DNA from: Deltaproteobacteria bacterium
Lineage (GTDB): Bacteria; Desulfobacterota; DSM-4660; Desulfatiglandales; Desulfatiglandaceae
Assembly: GCA_021737785.1 (NCBI GenBank)
Contig: JAIPDI010000010.1
Location: 42,960 to 106,959 of the forward strand
Direction: 5' to 3'
Length of the DNA stretch: 64,000 nt
Shown here: piece by piece, positions 56,624-64,000 of the stretch
How positions within the stretch are numbered: position 1 is the stretch's first letter
Layout: each line of letters begins with the position of its first letter
Notes under the pieces: model-generated
The model's database searches: none
The model's input: only the letters and a program-made list of their open reading frames with translations
Told to the model about the DNA's origin: nothing
Position numbers and translations under genes: made by a program

Positions 56624-57050
56624 ACGCTTTTTCGTCAGGCATTTGCTCGGTATCTGAACTGAAGCATTTGGGGCAACGGTCATAGATTTCGCCGACGAAT
56701 GTGTGGCCACATGAAAGGCATTTCATATTTGCGATTTCACCACCCTCATCTCCATCATCAATGAATGACAAGACCTCTTCCGTGTCGAGACGGTTGCATT
56801 TCGGGCATCTGTCGTAGATCTCACCTGTGAATCGGTGGCCACAGGAGCGGCATTTCATTTTCTTTTTATCGGTCCCGGTGATTTCATCTTGGGCATCGTC
56901 GCTAAGTAAAAAATAGGCACTCGCCGGGTCTGAAATATCCATGGGATCGAGGCCGCCCAAGGAAGCCTCATCCGGCATGGCACTGGAATTGTGCCCGCCA
57001 TGGCCCATCTCTTCATAGCCTACATTAAATTCATCATCGTCCCAGTCCAT
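56586..57050 (-). CDS. Tandem zinc-ribbon protein
   Basis: A 154-residue acidic protein ending in two near-identical zinc ribbons (KCRSCGHRFTGEIYDRCPKC and KCLSCGHTFVGEIYDRCPKC) separated by a short acidic linker. Each has four Cys to bind Zn. The N-terminal ~65 residues are acidic and low in complexity (DWDDDEFNVGYEEM). GGAG six bases before this ATG decides the start; the ATG at 57062 is the alternative. It follows the HEPN-like gene by a few bases and is the last gene of the BREX operon. The C-terminus comes from the dispersed repeat. Confidence 0.7.
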   Translation of the reverse strand: MDWDDDEFNVGYEEMGHGGHNSSAMPDEASLGGLDPMDISDPASAYFLLSDDAQDEITGTDKKKMKCRSCGHRFTGEIYDRCPKCNRLDTEEVLSFIDDGDEGGEIANMKCLSCGHTFVGEIYDRCPKCFSSDTEQMPDEKAWQRDALLKFNCK

Positions 57051-57066
57051 CGGGTGCTCCATTAAT

Positions 57067-57852
57067 TCAAGGAAGCTGAATATATTTTTCGAGTTGAGAT
57101 CTCAGGCTGGGATCCTGGCTCCAGCCTCTTACGCTTGGAGGATTTGCCGAACCTCTTATGGGAGAATAACTGACCTGCCCTTTTCTTCGAGTTCCGTAAT
57201 ACAGGTTTTGCCATATTAAGGCTTGGCGCACAGAGTCATTCTTAGAACGCGAAAGGACATTTTCAAGGAAAGCATCTCGGATTCTAAATTTCCATGGATC
57301 CTGAATGACTGAAGCTGCATTCAACTTATCGACACGCTTGGCAATCATATCTATGCTTTGACCAGATGGATCTTTCACGACCCAGCGCAATTGTTGGCAA
57401 TAACGGCGGATATGCCAGACAGCCTTATCCAGCTCCAAAAGCTCGTTCCCGATAGTATATGTTGATCGGTCGAAATAGCGATTTATACCAAACTGTTTCA
57501 GGTACTTAATAAAAACTTCAACCTCTCCTGGACAAGTGACTTTGATTTCGGTGATATTCTTTACGGCATCGTACAGGGCGACAAGATCATGCCCGAATCT
57601 GGGTCCTTTTGTTGCCGGCCAATTTATGTAAAGGCTACTGCGGCCATTAAAGAGAAGAATCGCTTTTAAATATTTTTCTATCGCCTGCAAACCTGACCAT
57701 AGAAACTGCTCTCGGAATTTTAATCGATAGACGAGACGCGATGAGATGTAGTCTCTATCGCCTTGGTCTCTAAAGGCTTCTTTTGCGAAACTATTTAATG
57801 CAACTTGCAAATCCAAACCGCGTTTCCTTCCAGATTTAGTCATCCTCTTCAT
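57067..57852 (-). CDS. HEPN-domain-like protein appended to the BREX operon
   Basis: A 261-residue protein. Residues ~30-110 look like a HEPN helix bundle: RDYISSRLVYRLKFREQFLWSGLQAIEKYLKAILLFNG, then PRFGHDLVALYDAV. The GHDL helix with the upstream Arg recalls the HEPN RX4-6H region, though the spacing is not exact. The C-terminal half is not recognised. It starts 12 bases behind brxL on the same strand and is visibly richer in A/T than brxL, which suggests separate acquisition. HEPN proteins near defence genes are often RNases. Confidence 0.6.
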   Translation of the reverse strand: MKRMTKSGRKRGLDLQVALNSFAKEAFRDQGDRDYISSRLVYRLKFREQFLWSGLQAIEKYLKAILLFNGRSSLYINWPATKGPRFGHDLVALYDAVKNITEIKVTCPGEVEVFIKYLKQFGINRYFDRSTYTIGNELLELDKAVWHIRRYCQQLRWVVKDPSGQSIDMIAKRVDKLNAASVIQDPWKFRIRDAFLENVLSRSKNDSVRQALIWQNLYYGTRRKGQVSYSPIRGSANPPSVRGWSQDPSLRSQLEKYIQLP

Positions 57853-57864
57853 AACGAACTTGTG

Positions 57865-59913
57865 TCAACTCAACCCAAGCGCCTTCAACGCCGCGGCCCT
57901 TGGCTCTCCGTAGAAGACGGGGTCCACGTGTTCCATGATGTCGGCATCCACATCCAGGAAATTGCGTTTGTTTTCGATGGGGATGAGGGCGCGTTTGGCC
58001 CCGTTGTCCTTGGCCACCTGGAGGGGTTCCACCAGGGAACGGGCAGGCTTGATGTTGCCCTGAATGCTCATATCGCCGATAATCAAAGTGGCAGGGGTGG
58101 CAGGGTTTTTCCGGATAGCGGAGAACAGGGCCACGAAGAAGGCCACGCCTAACTCGCCCTGCACCTTGTTGTTTAGGAGATCCAGGACCTCCACGTGGAA
58201 ATCCGAGTTGTCCACTTCCCGGACCAGGCCCAGCTCTCCTTTTTTGGCCGCCAGGTAGCCAAAGGCCCGCTGAATGGATTCCTTGATGATTCCGGAAACT
58301 CCGCCCGCCATCTTCAATTTGCCCGTCCCCGGCGACATGCTCACCTCGATGCGGTACATGCCTACCGTACCTTCGGCGTTGACGGATGCGCTGTAAACGG
58401 TGCCGGGGGCCATGGGGTCCGGCGAAATCAAACCTCTCCCGCCCATCTCGGGTGCACCCACAAAGTGCTCTTCCCCAGTCTCCTTTTCCATGTAGCTGAA
58501 GGAAGTATGGTAATACTCAAACGACCCCATTTTTTTGAGCTGCTCCTTTACCCGCCGCCGTCCTTCCAGGGCCAGCTCAACGATCTCCTTCAGCTCATCC
58601 GGGGTGGCCTTTGCGTGGGGATAAAGGATTTTCATCAGGCCTGAGACGGTCTTTCGCACGGCCTTCCGGTCTCGGGCATTGAGGTGGGAACCGAGACTGA
58701 AGTGCTGGTCAATCACCTCTGTGAAATTGTATTTGCGCATGGCCCGCAGCGCCTCAGCCAGGTAGTCCACTACAAAGCCATAATGCCGGGTAAACAGCTC
58801 CACCCGCATCTTGGGGATTTCCCAACCGGGCAGATAGAAATGGATCCGGTCAATAAAGGCCATATCATCCCGGATCACGTCCGGCATGGGAGCGAAGAGG
58901 TGGCCTGTCTGCACCATCACATCGATAGGCTGGTTCGTATTGCCAAACATCACAATGCTGGCGTTTCCGGAGTCCGCGTCCTTGCCCCGCTGGAATGTGC
59001 CCGATTCACAGTAGGTCTTGAGCGTGGTAATGACCTCTTTGGGCATCTTCTGAAGATCCGCCACCTCGTCAAACCCCACCACATCCCAGATAGACACCAT
59101 CCCCTTGTGCCTACCGCTCATGTGTCCGAACATGTTGGCCACGGTGGTGGGACCGGTCAACAGGGCGCAATAGGGGGAAATTTCCTGAATGACAAAGCTC
59201 TTGCCGGTCCCGCGCGGCCCCAGTTCCACCAAATTGTAATTGCGCTCGCACAGGGGCAGGAGCCGGAGGAGGAAATGCAGCTTCAATCGCCGTTCCATCC
59301 CGTTCGCTTCATAGCCCATGCTCCTCACCAGCAGGTCCACCCATTCATCGGATGAAAATTCGGCTCGAAGTCGGCAGTATTCTTCGATGTCAAAGGTGGC
59401 GATCTGGATGGGGGCTAACTTGTCGATCCAGAAGGGGTGTTTGCCCCGGCTCTCCTCGTCGTAATCAAAGCGCAGGTCCACCTGTGCCCAGACGCCCCCC
59501 ATTAGGAGACGGTCGTATTCCCTCACGTATTGGGTGGGCACATGCACGAACCGATCTCCAAAATTGACCACTTCAGCCCAGTAATCCGAATCCACAAGAC
59601 GTACCTTAACCTTGTCGATAAATGTATGGGTGTTCTGCTCCTTCACCAGGCTCTTGGCCCGGGTGGATTCGTCCGGGCCGATGTAGTTTTCTGCCAGGGT
59701 CTTATTGACAACCTGGAGCCCCATTTGAATGGCCATCTCATCGGATGAGGCGCAGTACTTTCCCAGAAGAAATTCCAGAACAAAGACCGGCACATTGGCG
59801 CCCACCTTAACCTTTCGCACCAGGTCCTTTCGCACCACCCGCCCGGAAAAGACTCGATTGGCCTTGTCGTCCAGGAGGTCTCGCTCTGGAATCTGAATCT
59901 CTCTTTCTTCCAT
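57865..59913 (-). CDS. brxL: BREX Lon-like ATPase BrxL
   Basis: A 682-residue protein matching BrxL. The AAA+ part has Walker A ELGPRGTGKSFVIQE near residue 245 and GFDEVADLQKMPKEVITTLKTYCESGTFQRG in the Walker B region. The C-terminal Lon-like domain shows GELGVAFFVALFSAI and IQGNIKPARSLVEPLQVA. The Lon catalytic Ser and Lys are replaced (GELG for GPSAG, SLVEP for the GGLKEK region), so proteolysis is unlikely. BrxL is needed for phage exclusion in type 1 BREX. Its ATG overlaps the stop of pglZ (TGATG). Confidence 0.93.
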   Translation of the reverse strand: MEEREIQIPERDLLDDKANRVFSGRVVRKDLVRKVKVGANVPVFVLEFLLGKYCASSDEMAIQMGLQVVNKTLAENYIGPDESTRAKSLVKEQNTHTFIDKVKVRLVDSDYWAEVVNFGDRFVHVPTQYVREYDRLLMGGVWAQVDLRFDYDEESRGKHPFWIDKLAPIQIATFDIEEYCRLRAEFSSDEWVDLLVRSMGYEANGMERRLKLHFLLRLLPLCERNYNLVELGPRGTGKSFVIQEISPYCALLTGPTTVANMFGHMSGRHKGMVSIWDVVGFDEVADLQKMPKEVITTLKTYCESGTFQRGKDADSGNASIVMFGNTNQPIDVMVQTGHLFAPMPDVIRDDMAFIDRIHFYLPGWEIPKMRVELFTRHYGFVVDYLAEALRAMRKYNFTEVIDQHFSLGSHLNARDRKAVRKTVSGLMKILYPHAKATPDELKEIVELALEGRRRVKEQLKKMGSFEYYHTSFSYMEKETGEEHFVGAPEMGGRGLISPDPMAPGTVYSASVNAEGTVGMYRIEVSMSPGTGKLKMAGGVSGIIKESIQRAFGYLAAKKGELGLVREVDNSDFHVEVLDLLNNKVQGELGVAFFVALFSAIRKNPATPATLIIGDMSIQGNIKPARSLVEPLQVAKDNGAKRALIPIENKRNFLDVDADIMEHVDPVFYGEPRAAALKALGLS

Positions 59914-62453
59914 CACACCGTTCCCAACTTCACCGGAATATCGTCTGATTGGGCCAGCACCCCGTCCGTTGCCGGGTCCTGGATGATCACCCGCACCGTT
60001 TCACAGTCCTCTTTTTCGAGAATCATGGCCACTCCTGCCTGTTTGCCTGGTTGAAGGACAATGTTTCCGGTATCCTGTTGATACGCTGCATTCAGGGCCA
60101 TGCCGGCCTTTCCAACAATAACGCCCTGGCTCAACAGGAGGGGTCGAACCGTAATCGGCGTCTGGTTGAACAGGCCTTCCATCGCGAGTTTAATCCCGAA
60201 CGTCCGGTTGGTCAGTTTTTCAGGGACCTCCGAAAGGGATATAATCCCGCCCGGTTCCATCGTGGGCTTCTCCCCCCCCATGCGGAAACTGATCACCGGG
60301 ATGATCATTTCCTGAAGGGTCAGTCCCCCGTGGTGATATCCCAGATCCCCTCCAGTCTTGAACACCCCGATTCCCCTGGGGAAAATGAATTCCAGGTCGC
60401 TGTTGTATCCCATCTGCCCTGCGGAAAGGCGAACGGTTCCGGCCGGGGTGGTTCCGCCCTGGCCGATCCAGCAGCGGCGATGGATCTCCAGGGTTTTACC
60501 TCCTGGCGGGTCGGTCTTGAAAGCGTCCTCCTTTTTCCGGGTAAAGAGATGACCATGGTCCGCCGTCACCACAAAGCGGGTGACGCCGCAATCGGCAAGC
60601 CGTTGAACCGCCCGTGCCACGTTGCTTACCATGGTATCCATCACCTGTCGAGCGATGAGCCCCCCTGCAAGCTCCCCGAGGGCGTCGATCTCCTGGGAGC
60701 GAACCACGAGAAGAGGGACCCCCGAGACCCAATCGGCGAGCCGCTTTCGGGACATCTGCAACAGCTTTTCAAGGGGCATTTCCTTCATGCCCGGGATTCG
60801 GGCTTTGAGAAATTTCAGGCGGGCGTTTACGTCCGGTAATGCGGCATTGTCAATCAGGGCTGCGAGCTTTCCACCCGAATCCGCCAGGCTGAAACCAGCA
60901 GAGGCCCCGGGCAGCAGGGCGGCCATGCCCACCGGCGTAATGGTGGGCCAGGCTGCAACGGCAGGCTTGACCACCATTTCCCGCGCGGCCGGAAGCATTT
61001 CCACGAATTCATGGACCATGGCAAACCGCATGGCATCCACCAGGAAATAGGCCGCAGGCGTCTTTTCTTTGTCCACCACCTTCGGATATACATCGGTCTG
61101 TTGAAGCACGCCCGACACGAGCCACCCCGAACGATCCAGGGCCTCCATAAATCCCACGGCCATGTCTTGAAGGAGTTCTTCGTATGCCTGGCGTACCTTT
61201 TCGAGGGCCGCCTCAGCCTCCGGGTCCACCGTCATTTTGGCGGCCCAGGCCTCCAACTGCTGCTGGGCCAGGTCCACCCGGTGCCAGCCTTCCTGGTCGC
61301 AATAGGCATTGACCCAGTTCAAAGGCTCGGAACCCGCCCTGGATAGGGCCTTTCGCGTTGCGTCTATCCGGTCCCCCAGATTGGCCATGAGCTGACAGGC
61401 CCTCCACTGGGCTTGTCGTTCGATGGTCCGGTCCGCCCAGAAGCTGCGCTGACGTTCGGAAACGAGCGATAGTGACTCCTTGTATTCCCCTTTCAGGATC
61501 CGTTCGCCAACCCATTTCAGAAGCGCCTTTTCCTCAAACGCAAAGGTATCCACCTTGCCCAGGGCCGAAGGATCAATGGCCTGGCTCGTTAGGGACAGGG
61601 CCTTCTCTATGGCGTCGGCCGTGTCCACATAGACGTCAGGATGGTTTTCGCGCATGGCCGAGGCCGTTTTTCGAACCAGGGCGAGCTGGTCTTTGTTCTG
61701 AGGTTCCGGAATCATGGAGATGGTCTGGGGCGGGGTGCAGGAAAGATCATCCCGGAACTCGTTCGCCAAAACGTAACGAAGCGCCTTTTCCCTGGCCTTT
61801 ATAAGGGACATTCCCTCAGGCAGTTCCAGACCGAGCCGGCCGGCGAGAAGGAGAAACAGTTCCGATTGCGCGCTCTTGGATACGATTTTTTCATCCGATC
61901 CGGGGTTGCACAGCCATTGGGCCAGCATGGCGGGATTGTCTCTTGCCCCGTCAAAGATCATTTTCATCAGGGATGGGGCCTCGCCTCCCTCCCGGGTCAG
62001 GAACCCCACAATATCCTGATAGGTAGTGGTCTCCGGGGCCAGGAGCTTGTCAATGACGCCGTCGGAATCCCCCCTTTCCATAAGACAGAACCGACCCAGC
62101 CGCTTCAGTTGCCACTCGAAGCACGAGCCCCCCTTTTCAAGGTCCATGAGTACCGACCCTTTTCGGTCCTGAGATGCCCTGGGAATGTAGATCAGTAAGA
62201 GCCCTGGCTCGTCTTTGTCTACCAAAGGCTCCACCGCTGCCTTGATGCCGAAAAAGGACCCATCAAAGCGTGCCAGGGCCACCGGCATATCCCCAATGAG
62301 GGTCTGCCGAATGCCCTTTTCCAGCTCCCCCGATATGGGCAGCGCGTCCACAAACGCCTGGAATTCTGCCCTTGGATCGTACCAGACGGCCACATGGCGC
62401 TTGGCGAGGCGGTCGGTCAGGAGTTTTTCGAGATATTGATGAAACGCGTTCAT
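59913..62453 (-). CDS. pglZ: BREX phosphatase-domain protein PglZ
   Basis: An 846-residue PglZ of the type A size class. The alkaline-phosphatase-like core is visible as YFLVDAMRFAMVHEFVEM near residue 490 and RFVVTADHGHLFTRKK near 645, which carry the metal-binding Asp and His. The N-terminus (MNAFHQYLEKLLTDRLAKRHVAVWYDP) is typical. GAGGAAG precedes the chosen ATG; 15 extra upstream codons overlap the PglX frame and are not used. The stop overlaps brxL. Confidence 0.93.
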   Translation of the reverse strand: MNAFHQYLEKLLTDRLAKRHVAVWYDPRAEFQAFVDALPISGELEKGIRQTLIGDMPVALARFDGSFFGIKAAVEPLVDKDEPGLLLIYIPRASQDRKGSVLMDLEKGGSCFEWQLKRLGRFCLMERGDSDGVIDKLLAPETTTYQDIVGFLTREGGEAPSLMKMIFDGARDNPAMLAQWLCNPGSDEKIVSKSAQSELFLLLAGRLGLELPEGMSLIKAREKALRYVLANEFRDDLSCTPPQTISMIPEPQNKDQLALVRKTASAMRENHPDVYVDTADAIEKALSLTSQAIDPSALGKVDTFAFEEKALLKWVGERILKGEYKESLSLVSERQRSFWADRTIERQAQWRACQLMANLGDRIDATRKALSRAGSEPLNWVNAYCDQEGWHRVDLAQQQLEAWAAKMTVDPEAEAALEKVRQAYEELLQDMAVGFMEALDRSGWLVSGVLQQTDVYPKVVDKEKTPAAYFLVDAMRFAMVHEFVEMLPAAREMVVKPAVAAWPTITPVGMAALLPGASAGFSLADSGGKLAALIDNAALPDVNARLKFLKARIPGMKEMPLEKLLQMSRKRLADWVSGVPLLVVRSQEIDALGELAGGLIARQVMDTMVSNVARAVQRLADCGVTRFVVTADHGHLFTRKKEDAFKTDPPGGKTLEIHRRCWIGQGGTTPAGTVRLSAGQMGYNSDLEFIFPRGIGVFKTGGDLGYHHGGLTLQEMIIPVISFRMGGEKPTMEPGGIISLSEVPEKLTNRTFGIKLAMEGLFNQTPITVRPLLLSQGVIVGKAGMALNAAYQQDTGNIVLQPGKQAGVAMILEKEDCETVRVIIQDPATDGVLAQSDDIPVKLGTV

Positions 62454-62454
62454 A

Positions 62455-63756
62455 TCAAGACTTCCTCTTGGTTCTTCTGCGGCCGGAGCCGTTGGCAACA
62501 GAGGCGTTCAACAGCTCTTCCAGCGCTGCCTTGACCGTAGCGGATGTTCGCTCCTGGATCAGTACGTTCAGGGTCTCTTTTGAGATCTCTTTGGCATGCC
62601 ATTTTCCTTTTTCATCTTCCTCCCACAGGGCGTCGTCCAATCCATGGGCAATGGCCAGACTGCGGTCGGCCGTGCATTCGGGGACCACCCGCTCCGGCCA
62701 CAGGTGCATGGCCAGATGCGCCCAGTCATAGTCGCCGTTGACCAGCTTGTCCCACACCTTCTTGCACTCCTTCTGCCATGATTTGTTCTGAGGGACCAGC
62801 CGCCACAAGGGCGCAAAGTTGATGATCACCCCGTCATTCAAATCCGGGTTCCACAACTGCGCGACCCGGCCCACCTCCTCCCTGAACGCCCGGAGTTCCT
62901 CCACAAAAGTCTCCCGGCCCGCAATCTCTTTTCGCTGCGAGGCTGTCGGACTTTGCCCATACTGCTGCCGGGCGCTGGTCAATTCCCGCTCCTCAAACTG
63001 AAGCTTGGGATTCACATATTCATTGAGCAGTTTGTAAAAGGTATCTTTGGTGAACCGGTGGTAATACAGCCAGACCGAATAGGCCCCCGAAGCCGTGGAA
63101 AGCTGCCAGTAGATAGGCGCCTTTCTCCGGCTCTTGGAATACCGCTTGATATGATCCGGGAAAAAGCCCTTCCGAAAATAAGTCCGCAGATCCGCCACCC
63201 CCAGAATTTCGCACGCCTCCTGCTCAATATCCAGTGCCTTGTCCGTCCACAGCACACGCAACACTTCCCGCGTCCGCCGCACAATGTCTTCCTGATGGAG
63301 CTGCCCCCCATTGAACCCTGGATCATCCACCAGAATCCCGTCCCATGAGATACGGATGGGATACTCGGGATCTGGAATCGCGGGGTTCTGGACACTGTCC
63401 TCGGGTGGCAGCGTATTTGCATCCGCCCGTGCGCGGAGCCATTCTTCACTGACGATTTGATTGGGTTGGGCGGGGAGTCCGTCTCGACCGACCAGTATCG
63501 CCGGCGGGCAGAACGGCAACGGCTCGAAGGGGTCGGTTGGTGTCGGCGAAAGCGATAGATCAAAAATCATGCGCCCATCAAAGCGTCCAAGCATTAAGCC
63601 GAAAGCAAGGCTTAAAACCGAATCGACATAGTCGCGAACGCTTTGGGGTTCACCTGAAAACGCCTTCTGAAAAGCTGAAAAATGTTTTTCGCAGAGCCGT
63701 TGAGATTGATCAGGCGATAGGCCGTATTCACGACAAACTATACGATCAATTTCCAA
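62455..63756 (-). pseudogene. pglX: BREX adenine methyltransferase PglX, C-terminal fragment
   Basis: 433 residues matching only the specificity and C-terminal part of a PglX-type methyltransferase: ILVDDPGFNGGQLHQEDIVRR, RYSKSRRKAPIYWQLSTASGAYSVWLYYHRFTKDT, WNPDLNDGVIINFAPLWRLVP and YDWAHLAMHLWPERVVP. The methyltransferase core with NPPY should precede it, ~600-800 residues upstream. The frame stays open to 63879 with PglX-like coding and no ATG, GTG or TTG beyond 63756, then hits TAA at 63880-63882. The TTG at 63756 lacks a ribosome site. The gene is broken at its 5' side. It abuts pglZ with one base between them. Confidence 0.85.
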
Positions 63757-64000
63757 GTATGCGTTAGTTATATAAGTTGTCGTCTCTTCCCGATGTATAG
63801 TATTTTCTTGGTAGATAGCAATTAGAGACTCTATTCCAAAATAGGTAGATAGATTAAAAAGGGGAGCATTACCGGTTTGTTAATGGATTTTTGATGGATT
63901 AGCGAAAAAAGTTCTGGACATTCCTGCTGATTGCCTGTATAGCATAATGGACTATCTTATGAAAGGCAGGTGATCAAAAGGTGCCGGAACGTTTAGAGAA
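63757..64000. other. A/T-rich right edge, break point of PglX and possible new gene start
   Basis: 63757-63879 is the decayed continuation of pglX. Beyond the TAA at 63880-63882, PglX similarity is lost. At 63981 a plus-strand GTG opens a frame reading VPERLE to the window edge, preceded by AAAGG. It might be the start of an inserted gene, but six codons are too few to say. Confidence 0.3.

Overview
The window looks like chromosomal DNA from a strictly anaerobic member of the Desulfobacterota, of the sulfate-reducing or syntrophic kind. The grounds are Wood-Ljungdahl one-carbon genes (an AcsE-like methyltransferase, two MetV/MetF pairs), large HdrA flavoproteins with MvhD subunits, a four-subunit ferredoxin-dependent 2-oxoacid oxidoreductase, a NIL-domain ferredoxin, a PPi-type phosphofructokinase and two UGA-encoded selenoproteins. 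No dissimilatory sulfite reductase gene is present, so sulfate reduction itself is not shown.

Layout. 1-16.4 kb is mostly housekeeping: AcsE-like methyltransferase, stand-alone GMP synthetase ATPase, NIL-ferredoxin, aminotransferase, phosphofructokinase, ispG, proS, Rel, rpmB, mpl, a lone YcaO protein, a lipoprotein and a membrane-anchored NifU/IscU-like protein. 16.7-21.6 kb is a HdrA-MvhD-MetV-MetF operon ending in a strong terminator. 22-27.3 kb is a three-gene signalling block: a kinase with an N-terminal Rossmann-like domain, a receiver-kinase hybrid and a sigma-54 activator. 27.7-42.1 kb is a catabolic island: an IclR-type regulator with two matching palindromic operators, a 2-oxoacid:ferredoxin oxidoreductase, a branched-chain-type ABC transporter, an iron alcohol dehydrogenase and a four-gene molybdenum hydroxylase with a split large subunit. 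42.9-52.5 kb holds a second Hdr-MvhD-MetV-MetF operon in which both HdrA (1479 aa, with a GltD-like flavoprotein inserted) and MvhD carry in-frame UGA codons followed by bSECIS-like hairpins. An aminotransferase/omega-amidase pair follows. From 54.7 kb to the end is a decayed defence region: a RelE remnant, a frameshifted Schlafen/AlbA-type gene, a remnant resembling a helicase N-terminus, and on the minus strand the tail of a BREX locus (truncated PglX, PglZ, BrxL) with an appended HEPN-like gene and a zinc-ribbon gene.

How it fits together. The two Hdr modules are paralogous redox complexes that probably feed methylene-tetrahydrofolate reductase, one in a cysteine form and one in a selenocysteine form. 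The Sec residue of MvhD aligns exactly with Cys16 of the other copy. The island genes would take up a substrate, oxidise it through alcohol, molybdenum hydroxylase and 2-oxoacid steps, and deliver reduced ferredoxin to such complexes.

Many spacers in the backbone carry imperfect tandem heptamers with a different unit at each site. None were seen in the 27.7-42 kb island or the BREX region. A separate ~70 bp dispersed repeat lies at the edge of both of those regions. All calls come from reading the sequence; no database search or folding computation was run.
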